Source: Actinoallomurus sp963850195
GTDB lineage: Bacteria; Actinomycetota; Actinomycetes; Streptosporangiales; Streptosporangiaceae
Length of the DNA stretch: 64,000 nt
Direction: 5' to 3'
Assembly (NCBI GenBank): GCA_963850195.1
Contig: CAWKKD010000010.1
Location: forward strand, 124,001 to 188,000
Part shown: positions 1 to 8,701 of the stretch, piece by piece
Layout: every line of letters starts with the position of its first letter
Numbering within the stretch: the stretch's first letter is position 1
Translations under genes and position numbers: made by a program
The notes under the pieces: generated by a model
Database searches by the model: none
Told to the model about the DNA's origin: nothing
Seen by the model: the letters and a program-made list of their open reading frames with translations, nothing else

Positions 1-84
1 GGTCGGTGGCCCCGCCATGCGAGCGCCGCAGACGTCGCAGTAGTCGTCGGCACCGGAGGGGTGCCCGGCCGGACAGGTCGGCAT
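1..84 (-). CDS. Zinc-ribbon protein, N-terminus only (probable FHA-domain partner of kinase cluster)
   Basis: This 28-codon fragment runs off the left edge. It starts with ATG at 84, two bases past the TGA of the VWA gene. It reads MPTCPAGHPSGADDYC followed by DVCGARM, a compact zinc ribbon with Cys4, His8, Cys16 and Cys19. In related actinomycetes the gene after the VWA gene of this cluster encodes an FHA (phosphothreonine-binding) protein with just such a ribbon at its start, so that is the likely identity. Only the ribbon is visible here; the FHA part is inferred from synteny. Confidence 0.75.
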   Translation of the reverse strand, partial: MPTCPAGHPSGADDYCDVCGARMAGPPT

Positions 85-86
85 CG

Positions 87-1394
87 TCAGGCTCCGCCCT
101 TGCGGGTACGGACGGTCTTGCTCGAACGGGTGTCCAGCGACATCTCGTCGGCCTTCTCGACGTTCTTCTTCAGGCGTACGGTGCCGTTCGCGTGGTCATC
201 GACGTCGACGACCTTGTCCAGCAGCGACGCGATCGCCTCGTTGCCGGACTCGTGCGCGAGCTTGACCGCGCGGCCGAGGCGCGCGGTCGCGGTGTCCAGG
301 TCGCCGTCCTTGCGCGCCTGCAGGCCCTCCTGGATGGCGCCTGCGAGCTCGGCCTGCCCGGTGTAGTGGGCGACCCGCTGGTTGATCCGGGTGGACTGCG
401 CCTCGTCGTCGGTCCACTCGGCCAGGACGTTGCCGGTGGCCAGCACCTGCTCGGTGCCGTCCCCGCCGGGCAGGACCAGCTTCACCCAGGCCGCCCGCAG
501 CTCCTGGCCGACGGCACCGGGCGGCACCTCCACGCAGATGTGGTAGTCGCGGCTCTCCTCGCCCCAGGCACCGATCGGGTAGTCGCCGGCCCGTGGACCG
601 GCCTCCCGGCGCATCGAGGTCAGATCCTCGACCGAGGGCAGTACCTGTTTGACGAACTTCAGCCGCGCGTTCTGCGGGATCCACACGCGCAGGAGTACGT
701 CGGCGACGGCCTTGCCCATGGCCGCCTCGGTCATCGCGCGGAAGTCGGCCACCAGGTCGGTCGGCTGGGCCACGATGTCGACGCCGCCCAGCAGCGTCGA
801 GGCCACCTTGCGCAGCTCGGCGACCTCCCAGTCGGTGCCGACGCCACGGCAGTCGCACACGAACTTGCCCGCGCAGGCGGCGAGCGTGGTGTCCAGGTGC
901 TCGGGGCTCTCGTGCTGGTTCTTGCCGTCGGTCAGCAGGATCGCGTGCCGGATGTCGTCCTGGTGCGTGGCGAACAACCGGTCGGCCAGCTCCAGCCACG
1001 CCCCGATCGCCGTGCCGCCCGCCGCGCGTACGTTGTCCAGCGCGGCCTTGGCCTGCTGGCGGGTTGCGGAGTCCGCCGCGACCAGGCGCTCACCGCTCGG
1101 GTAGATCATCCGCGCGCGTGCCGACCCGGAGACCACCGCGAAGTGCACGCCGTCGCGCAGCGCGTCCACGGCGGTCTTGGCCGCCTTGATCGCGGACGTC
1201 ATCTTGGCGCTCGGGAAGTCCATCGACCCGGACGTGTCGATGATGATGACCTCGGCGGCGGACGTCGACCGAACGCCGCCGACCGCCGTGCCCCCGCTCG
1301 ACTCGACCGTGACGATCGCGTGGATGTCCCGGCCGCCGTCGGGCAGGTACTTGTTCTGGTCGATCTTCAGGGTGAAGTCCGGGTTGCCGCTCAT
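87..1394 (-). CDS. VWA-domain protein of PknG-type kinase cluster
   Basis: The protein has 435 residues. The start is ATG at 1394, overlapping the phosphatase stop as ATGA, which fixes the start. A von Willebrand factor A domain covers about residues 45-230. Its MIDAS metal site is visible as DTSGSM (from Asp53), a GGTAIG threonine loop and LLTDGKN. The C-terminal third carries a TPR-like helical segment (AHYTGQAELAGAIQEGL onward) and a basic tail. There is no signal peptide or membrane segment, so it is probably a cytoplasmic scaffold. It lies between the PP2C gene and the zinc-ribbon/FHA gene, and the tight coupling suggests these proteins act in one phospho-signalling complex. The target is unknown. 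Confidence 0.9.
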   Translation of the reverse strand: MSGNPDFTLKIDQNKYLPDGGRDIHAIVTVESSGGTAVGGVRSTSAAEVIIIDTSGSMDFPSAKMTSAIKAAKTAVDALRDGVHFAVVSGSARARMIYPSGERLVAADSATRQQAKAALDNVRAAGGTAIGAWLELADRLFATHQDDIRHAILLTDGKNQHESPEHLDTTLAACAGKFVCDCRGVGTDWEVAELRKVASTLLGGVDIVAQPTDLVADFRAMTEAAMGKAVADVLLRVWIPQNARLKFVKQVLPSVEDLTSMRREAGPRAGDYPIGAWGEESRDYHICVEVPPGAVGQELRAAWVKLVLPGGDGTEQVLATGNVLAEWTDDEAQSTRINQRVAHYTGQAELAGAIQEGLQARKDGDLDTATARLGRAVKLAHESGNEAIASLLDKVVDVDDHANGTVRLKKNVEKADEMSLDTRSSKTVRTRKGGA

Positions 1395-2434
1395 TCGGCC
1401 TCCATCGTGAGGGGTACGGAAGGCGGGAAGGGCACGACCACGACCGTGATGTTGTCGCGGCCACCCGCGTCGAGGGCGAGACCGGTCAGCAACCGGGCGG
1501 CCGACAGCGGCTCCGTGGTGGCGCAGGGCGCGGCGCGCGCGAGGTCCTCGGCCTCCGGGTAGTAGTTCCACAGCCCGTCGCTGCACACGAGGACCACGCC
1601 GGGACCGTCGGGGGAGAAGGTCCGCACGTGCGGCTCGATCTCGCCGGCGTCCGAGCCCAGCCAGGCGGTGATGGCGTGCGCGTTCGGGTGGGAGTCGGCC
1701 TCGGCCCGGGTCAGTGCGCCCTGGGCGACCATCTCGGTCGCCCAGGAGTCATCCTCGGTGAGTCGGACCCCGCTGCCGTCCTCCGACAGCCAGTACGCGC
1801 GGCTGTCGCCGACCCAGCCCACGGTGACCGTACGGGAGTTGGCGAGGACCGAGACGTAGGTGCAGGAGGGCGGATCGGTCGACGGGATGTCACGCCCGGG
1901 GGCCGGCGTCCGTTGGGTCGTTCCTGAACCCTGGTCGCGTGCGGTGGCCGGTACGCCGTCCTTCGTGTCGAGCACGGCGACCGCACGCCCGGCGCGTACG
2001 GCGGCGGCCCACGTCGCGGCCTCGGGCGCCTCACCGGCCGCCATCAGCTGGCCGAGCGCGGTCGCCCCGGACTTCGCGGCGGCGTCCGAGGCGTCGTCCG
2101 GGCGCGAGGAGGTGGACACGCCGTCGCAGACGACCGCCGCGATGTACCCGCCGCCGGTCGACACCGCCATCGCGTCCTCGTTGCGGCTGTGCCGCAGGCC
2201 GCGGTCGCTGACCCCGGCCGCGTGGGACGTCTCGATCTCGACGTGGTCGCGGCCGCTCGGCTTGCGCAGGCCACAGTGCTCGCAGTAGCCGTCGGCGCCG
2301 AACCTGGTCCCGCCGCAGCCGGCGCAGGCGGGCGCGGGGGAGTCCAGCCGGTGGCCGCACGCCTCGCAGAAGTCCTCACCCGCGTAGACCGGGCCCCGGC
2401 AGACGGGGCAGGCGTCCTGTTTCGTCGTCTTCAT
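1391..2434 (-). CDS. PP2C-family Ser/Thr phosphatase with two N-terminal zinc ribbons
   Basis: The protein has 347 residues. Two CxxC...CxxC zinc ribbons open it (Cys9/12/23/26 and Cys37/40/51/54). A PP2C catalytic domain follows from about residue 70: SDRGLRHSRNEDAM is motif 1 with its metal Asp, VVCDGVS is motif 2, WVGDSRAYW and the late GRDNITVVVV are also conserved. It should dephosphorylate Ser/Thr substrates of the neighbouring PknG-like kinase. Its ATG directly abuts the kinase stop TAG with no spacer, and its end overlaps the VWA start, so expression is coupled. There is no transmembrane segment, unlike PstP. Confidence 0.92.
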   Translation of the reverse strand: MKTTKQDACPVCRGPVYAGEDFCEACGHRLDSPAPACAGCGGTRFGADGYCEHCGLRKPSGRDHVEIETSHAAGVSDRGLRHSRNEDAMAVSTGGGYIAAVVCDGVSTSSRPDDASDAAAKSGATALGQLMAAGEAPEAATWAAAVRAGRAVAVLDTKDGVPATARDQGSGTTQRTPAPGRDIPSTDPPSCTYVSVLANSRTVTVGWVGDSRAYWLSEDGSGVRLTEDDSWATEMVAQGALTRAEADSHPNAHAITAWLGSDAGEIEPHVRTFSPDGPGVVLVCSDGLWNYYPEAEDLARAAPCATTEPLSAARLLTGLALDAGGRDNITVVVVPFPPSVPLTMEAE

Positions 2435-4777
2435 CTAGAACAGCGTCCTCGGTCGCGCGGCGTTGGCGCGCACGACCAGCTCGTGGCGGTCCTCGGCCGT
2501 GTCGGCGAGGCGGGCCAGACCCCGGTAGGTCTCTTCCAGCCGGCGGCGCAGGCCGCGTTCGGTCAGCGGGGAGTCGAACAGCCGTGCGTTCGTGGTGCCA
2601 GGGCGTGCCGTCTGCAGCCAGGCCAGGCCGGTCTCCAGCACCTCCGCGACGAGCGTCCCACGGCGTTCGCCGTCGAGCCGCAGGACCTCGAGCCGCCCGC
2701 CCGCTCCGACCAGTTCGGACTCGCCGAGGTCGCCGGCCGCCCGGCCCCTGATCGCGGTCGCCACCGCGGCGACCTGGGCGGCGACGTGGAGGCTGGAGCT
2801 GTTCGGCACGGTGTCCAGCACGCGTACGGCGGAGGCGTCGTCACCGGCGGCCAGGTAGGTACGTGCCAGGCCGAACGCCGCACTGATGTAGCCGCGGTCG
2901 GTGCGCCAGACCATGTCGTACAGCCGCTCGGCCTCGCCGTGGTCGGCCCGGTGCTCGTGGCAGTACGCCAGGCCGAGCTTGGGAGCAGCCTCGCCGGGCA
3001 GCAGGGAGTACAGCTCGTCGAAGAGCCGTTCGGCCCCGGCCACGTCACCGCTCGTGAGCGCGGCGTTCGCCTGGTACCAGAGGATCCGCCAGTCGCCGGG
3101 GATGTCGGACTCCAGCTCGCCGAGCAGCCGGCGGGCCTCGCCGACGTCGCCGAGCTCGATGTGCTCACGCGCGAGCATCAGCCGGACCTCGGGGGAGGCG
3201 ACCGGCGCCATCGCGAGGGCGGCCACGAGCTGTTCCGGCTCGACCGCGGTGAGGCCGGCGAGGAACCCGGCCGCCGGGTCGGAGCCGTCGACGAGCGGTA
3301 CGGGCAGCGCCGCGGCCACCTCCGCCGGATCGGGCTCGGGCAGCGGCGCCTCACCCTTGGCGCCGATCTCGGTCCCGACCGACCGCAGCTCCATCCCGAA
3401 CAGCGGCGACGAGCCCGGACGCGGGCTGCCGTCCTCGGAGGCCAGTACCTCGCGCAGGACGCCGGTGAGCTGCTCGGCCATGTCCGTCGCGTCCTGGAAC
3501 CGCTGCGCCGGGTCGGCGTGGGTGGCGCGGCGCAGCAGCCGGTCGTAGGACTCGTACCGCTGGAGCAGCGGCACCTCCGAGCGCGGCGGCAGGGCGGTCG
3601 CGTAGGTGCTGGTGTAGCCCTTGAACGGGAAGCTCAGCACCGCGAGCGTCCGGCCCACGGTGAACAGGTCCGAGCTGATCGACGGACCCACCTCGGCGAT
3701 CTCGGGCGCCTGGTAGCCGACGGTCCCGTAGATCGCGCTGTCGACGTCGTCGAGCCGTCGCACGCCGCCGAGGTCGATGAGCTTGAGCAGCTCCTCCGAC
3801 TGGATCGCGTTGTCGGGCTTCAGGTCGCAGTAGATCAGGCCCAGCCCGTGCAGGTAGCCGAGCGCCCGCAGCAGCTCCAGCCCGTATGCGATGGCCTGGC
3901 CGATCGGGAGCGACTCCTCGCCGCTCTGCCGGCGCTCGAGGAGCACGTCCTTCAGCGGCTGCCCGCCGACGTACTCCATGACGATGTAGCCGGAGCCCTC
4001 GAACTGCACGAAGTTGTAGATCTTGATGATGTTCGGGTGCTCGACCTCGGCGAGGAACGCCCGCTCGGCCGCCGCGGCGGCCAGCGCGTCCGCGTCGCCG
4101 GTGTCGAGCAGGCCCTTGAGCACCACCCACCGGTCGCTGACGTTGCGGTCACGCGCCAGGTAGATCCAGCCGAGGCCGCCGTGCGCGATGCAGCCCAGCA
4201 CCTCGTACTGGCCGCCGACGACGTCGCCCGCCTGGAGCTTCGGGCTGAAGGAGAACCCGGCGCCGCAGCTCGGGCAGAAGCCCTCGGTACGGGCCGGCCG
4301 GTCGCCGCGCGCCCGACCGACCGGCTCAGCGCAGCCGCTGCAGAACCGGCGGCTCTCCTCGACCTCGGCGTGCTCGAGCACCGCCGTCGCGGGATCGCGG
4401 TAGGGCACGCGCGGTACCTCGACCAGCCCGGCGCCCAGCATGCCGCGGCCCGAGGACCGCGAACGTACGGAGCCGGTGCGCATGCTGCGGCTGGTCGGCG
4501 TGCTCCCGGTGGCCGGGCTCGGCGAACTCGCCGACGTCGCCCGCGTCGCGGCGACCGGGGTGGCCGGCGCCGCGGCGGGAGCGGGGGAGGACGGCGCCAT
4601 GCCGCACTCCACGCAGTAGCCGTCCTCGATGGTGCCGCCACATCCCGGCTGGGCGCACCGGTCGTCCGGGGCGCCGGCGGCGGGCGGACTCGATGCTGAG
4701 GCAGGGGCCATACCGCATTCGACGCAGTACCCGTCCTCTACCGTTCCCGTGCATCCCGGTTGGGTGCACCGACTCAT
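2435..4777 (-). CDS. pknG: PknG-like serine/threonine protein kinase with TPR domain and three metal-binding motifs
   Basis: The protein has 780 residues. Two near-identical zinc ribbons open it (Cys4/9/18/21 and Cys41/46/55/58, each ending in GYCVECGMAP). A Pro/Ser/Ala-rich linker and a rubredoxin-like CxxC pair (Cys146/149 and 168/171) follow, as in mycobacterial PknG. The kinase domain covers about 190-450, with the ATP Lys near 221, catalytic YCDLKPDN (non-RD, Asp318) and a DLG metal motif at 335-337. The C-terminal 330 residues are helical TPR-type repeats. PknG controls glutamate/2-oxoglutarate metabolism by phosphorylating GarA in mycobacteria; the substrate here is not visible. The start is fixed by an ATGA overlap with the coiled-coil gene. 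Confidence 0.92.
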   Translation of the reverse strand: MSRCTQPGCTGTVEDGYCVECGMAPASASSPPAAGAPDDRCAQPGCGGTIEDGYCVECGMAPSSPAPAAAPATPVAATRATSASSPSPATGSTPTSRSMRTGSVRSRSSGRGMLGAGLVEVPRVPYRDPATAVLEHAEVEESRRFCSGCAEPVGRARGDRPARTEGFCPSCGAGFSFSPKLQAGDVVGGQYEVLGCIAHGGLGWIYLARDRNVSDRWVVLKGLLDTGDADALAAAAAERAFLAEVEHPNIIKIYNFVQFEGSGYIVMEYVGGQPLKDVLLERRQSGEESLPIGQAIAYGLELLRALGYLHGLGLIYCDLKPDNAIQSEELLKLIDLGGVRRLDDVDSAIYGTVGYQAPEIAEVGPSISSDLFTVGRTLAVLSFPFKGYTSTYATALPPRSEVPLLQRYESYDRLLRRATHADPAQRFQDATDMAEQLTGVLREVLASEDGSPRPGSSPLFGMELRSVGTEIGAKGEAPLPEPDPAEVAAALPVPLVDGSDPAAGFLAGLTAVEPEQLVAALAMAPVASPEVRLMLAREHIELGDVGEARRLLGELESDIPGDWRILWYQANAALTSGDVAGAERLFDELYSLLPGEAAPKLGLAYCHEHRADHGEAERLYDMVWRTDRGYISAAFGLARTYLAAGDDASAVRVLDTVPNSSSLHVAAQVAAVATAIRGRAAGDLGESELVGAGGRLEVLRLDGERRGTLVAEVLETGLAWLQTARPGTTNARLFDSPLTERGLRRRLEETYRGLARLADTAEDRHELVVRANAARPRTLF

Positions 4778-5976
4778 GAGCTCGTCCCCTCCGCGCTCGG
4801 CCCGATCGCCCGCTGGAACCTCGCCAGGGCCACCGTGGCCTGCCGAAGATCACACGGGGACGACCAGAGCAGGTCGTACGCCTCCTGGTGGAGGCGGGTC
4901 AGATGGTCGTCCTCGGCGTGCCCGAGGCGGCCGGCCTTGGCGCGGTAGGCGCTCAGCCGGCCGCGCAGTTCGTCACGTCGTTCGAGCACGCCGTTGATCA
5001 GCCCGATGGCGGTCCGCGCCCGGTCGAGCGCCGTCGCCGCCGCCCGCTCGGCGTCGGACACGCGCACGGCCAGGTCGATCCAGCGGCCCTCGCCGCGGAG
5101 CGTGCCCAGGGCCGCGAGGCGGTCGGTGAGGGCGGCGGTGAGGTCGGGCAGGTCCGGCAACGACGGAGCGGCGATCTTGGCGAGGACCGTCTCACGCGCG
5201 CGGACGGCCTCCAGCTGCGCGGCCCGTACGAGGGCGATGGTCGACTCGACGCCGCGGACCCGGTCGTCGTGCTCGTCGCGGATGCGGACCGCGTCCTCCA
5301 GCCGGTGCCGGAGCGCGGTCAGGTCCTCGCCGACCCGGTCGATGTCGGCCGTGTCCGGCCTGTCGCCGGGCGCCATGGACAGGGGGTCGGCCCGCACCGC
5401 CTCGCGTACCTCGGCGAGGCGGCGGGTCGTGCGGTCGAACTCCTCGTCGCGTACGCCGAGGGCGGCGAGCAGCGCCTCGGCCGTCTGCGCGGTGGCCTCG
5501 ACCTCGGCCAGGCGGGCGAGCAGGGCCGACCAGACGCCGTCGACCGCGGCGATCGTGCCGGCGGCTTCTTCGTAGAGGGGCGTCATGCGGGCGACCACGG
5601 CCTCGAGCGACAGCCACTCGCCGGTGGGGCCGAGCAGGGTGCGTTCTTCGAGGGGGATCTCCGCGCCGACCAGCTCGACGGAGGTTCCGGTCAGCAGTCG
5701 GGTGAGCTCGGCGAGCTGGGCCTGGCCGGGCTTGGAGTGGCGGGTCCGCAGCTCACGCGCCTCGTCGAGGACCTTGCCGTGCGCCTCGGACAGCCGCCAC
5801 AGGGTGGCCATCCGGGAGTTCAGCCCGTCACGCCGGCGCTGCGTGGCGCCGGTGAGCGGTGCGTCCTTGAGCAGCCGGTACCCCTGATGGGTCTCGAGCT
5901 CGACGAGGCCGTTGGTGATGCGTTCACGCTCCGTGGTCAACCGCTCGAGGGCACGATCGACCTCGTCGCGGCTCAT
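4774..5976 (-). CDS. Coiled-coil protein heading the kinase operon
   Basis: The protein has 400 residues and is rich in Glu, Arg, Leu and Ala with long heptad-like helices throughout, so it is soluble and mainly coiled coil. A more conserved-looking C-terminus (HQEAYDLLWSSPCDLRQA) ends it. It has no recognisable catalytic motif. I chose ATG at 5976 (MSRDEVDRAL) over an upstream ATG at 6081 because the upstream 35 residues are low-complexity and unlike the rest; no strong ribosome-binding site supports either. The end overlaps the pknG start (ATGA), so it is probably the promoter-proximal gene of the operon. Its role is likely structural or adaptor; it has no assigned function. Confidence 0.75.
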   Translation of the reverse strand: MSRDEVDRALERLTTERERITNGLVELETHQGYRLLKDAPLTGATQRRRDGLNSRMATLWRLSEAHGKVLDEARELRTRHSKPGQAQLAELTRLLTGTSVELVGAEIPLEERTLLGPTGEWLSLEAVVARMTPLYEEAAGTIAAVDGVWSALLARLAEVEATAQTAEALLAALGVRDEEFDRTTRRLAEVREAVRADPLSMAPGDRPDTADIDRVGEDLTALRHRLEDAVRIRDEHDDRVRGVESTIALVRAAQLEAVRARETVLAKIAAPSLPDLPDLTAALTDRLAALGTLRGEGRWIDLAVRVSDAERAAATALDRARTAIGLINGVLERRDELRGRLSAYRAKAGRLGHAEDDHLTRLHQEAYDLLWSSPCDLRQATVALARFQRAIGPSAEGTSS

Positions 5977-6059
5977 CGCCGATCGGCCGGCGCCTGCGTC
6001 CCCCAGCAAACTGGTCCTCGTTCGTGCTCGGTCCCCATCGTGCACATTATCGAGAAGAC

Positions 6060-6090
6060 CGGAATCCGTGGTTATTAACACCGGATTCCG
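6060..6090. promoter_or_regulatory. Palindrome upstream of the kinase operon
   Basis: CGGAATCCG at 6060-6068 and CGGATTCCG at 6082-6090 are perfect 9-bp inverted arms around an AT-rich 13-bp centre. It lies about 85 bp before the coiled-coil gene start, next to a GATAAT-like -10 on the minus strand (6046-6051), so it could be an operator or overlap the promoter. No T-tract follows, so a terminator is less likely. The binding protein is unknown. Confidence 0.4.
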
Positions 6091-6176
6091 AACTTTTCGG
6101 TGGATCAGTGTCCACCATGACCAGTCGCGATCACAAGGTGATCAGGAAGCCGACACGATCGGCGAACGGCCTCACG

Positions 6177-8243
6177 TCACCGCACCACCGCCTCGTGCGG
6201 GAGCGTCACGTCGGCCCGGAGCCGGAAGTCACGCGAGCCCTCGCCCAGCATCAGGTGGTACGTGCCGCCGGCCAGGGTCCATCCGTGCGACGCCGCGTCC
6301 CAGGACGCGAACGCCCGCGCCGGCAGCGTGAACCGTACCTGCCGCGTCCGCCCCGGCCGGAGCTCGACCTTGGTGAACCCCTTGAGCTGGGCGGGCGGCT
6401 CGTCCGGCGCCCCGACGTAGAGCTGGGGCACCGCGACGCCCGTACGGCGGCCGGTGTTCGTGAGGTCCGCGCCCACCGTCACGTCGCCGCCGTGCCGCTC
6501 GACCGTCAGGTGACGGTAGGCGAACGTCGTGTACGACAGCCCGTGCCCGAACGCGAACAGCGGCGCGATGTTCTTCTCGTCGTAGTGCCGGTAGCCGACG
6601 CGCAGGCCCTCGGAGTACGTCGCGACGCCGCCGACGCCCGGATACTGCTCCGGGGTGCCGGCGGGCGTGTCGCCGAGGCTGCGCGGGAACGTGATCGGCA
6701 GCCGGCCGGACGGGTCGGCGTCGCCGAGCAGCACGTCGGCCGCGGCGTTCCCGTCCTCCTCGCCCGGATACCAGGCCTGGACGAGCCCGGCCACCTGGCC
6801 GGCCCACGGCATCAGCACCGGACCGCCCGTGTCGAGCACCACGACCGTACGCGGGTTGGCGGCGGCGACGGCCTCGACCAGCTTGTCCTGGTAGCCCGGC
6901 AGCGCGAGGCCCGTACGGTCGGCAGCCTCGCTGTCCTTGTTCGCCACGAACACGACCGCCGTGTCGGCGCGCTTGGCCGCGCTGACCGCCTCGGCGATCT
7001 GCACGTCCGGCGTGTTCGCCGGCGGCGCCCAGGACAGCTCGATCATGGCCTGGCCGGTCGGCTTGGCCCAGTCGACCCGGATCTCGTGCGGCCGGCCGCC
7101 GGTCAGATGCAGGGTCGTCGACTTCGTCACGCCGGGGAAGCCGCCGGGGTCGTCGAGCACGCTCTTGCCGTCGAGGTAGAGAGTCGCGTGGCCGTGGTTC
7201 GTCAGGTTGAGCGCGTAGTCGCCGTCGACCGGCGCGGTGAACGTCCCGCTCCACCGGACCGACCAGCCGTTCGGCGGCAGGCCCGGTGCGGGGATCCCGC
7301 CGCTCGGGTCGGCGTCGATCCACGGGTCGACGCGGGTCAGCTTCGGGTCGCCGCTCCACGTCGCGTTGTCGTAGTAGCGGGCGGTCCAGCCGTGCGCGCC
7401 GCTCTCGGAGGCGACGGCGTAGGACGGCAGCGCCGGCTGCGGTCCCAGGTCCACGGGCGGCCTGCCCTCGGCGTACTCGACCTTCACGCCGCGCTTCTCG
7501 AACGCCTCCTTGGGGCTGACCGTGTAGATCGGTGCGACGCCGGAGCTGCCGCCGCCGGTCGGGATCGCGCGCCCGGCGCCCGGCCCGATGAGCGCCACGG
7601 AGTTCTTCTTACGCAGCGGCAGGACGCCGTCGTCGTTCTTCAGCAGCACCGTCGCGGCCTCGGCCGCCGCGCGCGCCACGGCGCCGTCGCGCTTCGCGTC
7701 GATCGGCCGGGTGGTCTGTGGCCGGTCGAACAGCCCGAAGCGGAACATCGTCGTCAGGATCCGGCGCACGTGCTCGTCGACGGTGGCCATCGGGACCTGC
7801 CCGGACTGGACGGCCTGCTTGAGCGGGTCGCCGTAGTGCGCGCCGTTCGGCAGCTCCAGGTCCAGGCCGCCGGTGGCGCAGCGCACCGTGTCGTGGCAGG
7901 AGGAGAAGTCCGACACCACGAACCCGCCGTAGCTCCAGTCCTTCTTCAGCACGCCGTTCTGGAGGGCGTCCAGGTCCGGGATCGCGAGGATCTCGCGGTC
8001 GTGCGTGCTGTCCTGGACCGCGTGCATCATGCCGGTCTTGTCGTCCAGGGTCATCCGGGCGAGGAGCCGGTCGGCGCGCTCACCCGCCGGCAGGCTCCGG
8101 TCCATCCAGGCGGAACACCCCGTGTCCGCGTGGGCCGGTCCGGTCGCCACGGCGCCGGTGAACGCCAGCGCGAGCGCGGCGACGGCCCGTGTCAGGCGGC
8201 ACGTGGAGGGGGAGCGTGGGGGCCGTGGGGGAGAGGTACGCAC
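6177..8243 (-). CDS. Secreted family 3 glycoside hydrolase with PA14 domain, N-terminal barrel largely missing
   Basis: The protein has 688 residues, with a GTG start behind a GGAAAGG site. A signal peptide ends near AHA-DTG (about residue 39). Only the two ends of the GH3 N-terminal TIM barrel remain: the opening helix (RADRLLARMTLDDKTGMM) and the nucleophile region (GGFVVSDF, Asp112). Around residues 88-92 the reading jumps from one to the other with no KH or ligand-loop motifs between. The GH3 C-terminal domain (from about 190), an inserted PA14 carbohydrate-binding domain (about 275-410) and a terminal fibronectin-III-like domain are intact. Full-length homologues are typically about 200 residues longer. 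It is probably an inactive or altered beta-glucosidase-type enzyme. Confidence 0.85.
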   Translation of the reverse strand: MRTSPPRPPRSPSTCRLTRAVAALALAFTGAVATGPAHADTGCSAWMDRSLPAGERADRLLARMTLDDKTGMMHAVQDSTHDREILAIPDLDALQNGVLKKDWSYGGFVVSDFSSCHDTVRCATGGLDLELPNGAHYGDPLKQAVQSGQVPMATVDEHVRRILTTMFRFGLFDRPQTTRPIDAKRDGAVARAAAEAATVLLKNDDGVLPLRKKNSVALIGPGAGRAIPTGGGSSGVAPIYTVSPKEAFEKRGVKVEYAEGRPPVDLGPQPALPSYAVASESGAHGWTARYYDNATWSGDPKLTRVDPWIDADPSGGIPAPGLPPNGWSVRWSGTFTAPVDGDYALNLTNHGHATLYLDGKSVLDDPGGFPGVTKSTTLHLTGGRPHEIRVDWAKPTGQAMIELSWAPPANTPDVQIAEAVSAAKRADTAVVFVANKDSEAADRTGLALPGYQDKLVEAVAAANPRTVVVLDTGGPVLMPWAGQVAGLVQAWYPGEEDGNAAADVLLGDADPSGRLPITFPRSLGDTPAGTPEQYPGVGGVATYSEGLRVGYRHYDEKNIAPLFAFGHGLSYTTFAYRHLTVERHGGDVTVGADLTNTGRRTGVAVPQLYVGAPDEPPAQLKGFTKVELRPGRTRQVRFTLPARAFASWDAASHGWTLAGGTYHLMLGEGSRDFRLRADVTLPHEAVVR

Positions 8244-8325
8244 GGTCGGGTGCCTTTCCGCCGAACCAGGCGTTCCGCCCTCGACGTCCCCCCGGCCGGC
8301 ATGTCCGAAGTACGGAGTCCGCGCC

Positions 8326-8344
8326 GTTAGGAAAGCTTCCTAAC
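8326..8344. promoter_or_regulatory. 19-bp palindromic operator upstream of GH3 gene
   Basis: GTTAGGAAAGCTTCCTAAC has perfect 8-bp arms and a 3-bp centre. It lies about 83 bp upstream of the GH3 GTG start, the usual place for a repressor site of a secreted glycosidase. The regulator is not in the window. Confidence 0.5.
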
Positions 8345-8402
8345 CGACTGTGAATACCACCACCGACGCGCCCCGAGGTCAAGGCCTCGCGCCGGGCCGG
8401 CA

Positions 8403-8690
8403 TCAGGATCCGGCGGGTGCGGACAGCTCCAGGTGTACGTAGTCGATGACGGGCTCGGGAAGGCGCGAGGCGACCGCGGCCACGAACGCCCGGTGTTCGG
8501 CGGGCGGGATCGCGTCCAGCTCCGCGCCGAGCACGACGGTGGCCAGGTAGGTGTGGAACTGCTCGCCGGGCTCGAGTGGCGCCGGGTCCTCGACCAGCTC
8601 GACGGAGACGTCCGTGAAGCCGGCGCGTTCGAGCCGCTCGCGGGTGTCGTCGATGCCCGCGAAGTGCCACACGCCGGTACGCCGCGTCCT
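8403..8690 (-). pseudogene. C-terminal remnant of a SAM-dependent methyltransferase
   Basis: From about 8672 the minus strand encodes MWHFAGIDDTRERLERAGF and a tail ending HLELSAPAGS. This matches the last 80-90 residues of small class I SAM methyltransferases (trans-aconitate methyltransferase-like), in which WHFAG follows the Rossmann core. No Rossmann fold or SAM-binding GxGxG lies upstream; the frame soon runs into the palindromic regulatory DNA at 8702. The gene has lost its 5' two thirds. The exact 5' break is uncertain. Confidence 0.65.
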
Positions 8691-8701
8691 CGACCGTCGT
8701 G

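Noticed and set aside
8374..8389. Short hairpin CGAGG/CCTCG after the methyltransferase remnant as a terminator
   Set aside because: The stem is only 5 bp with no T-tract; too weak to call.
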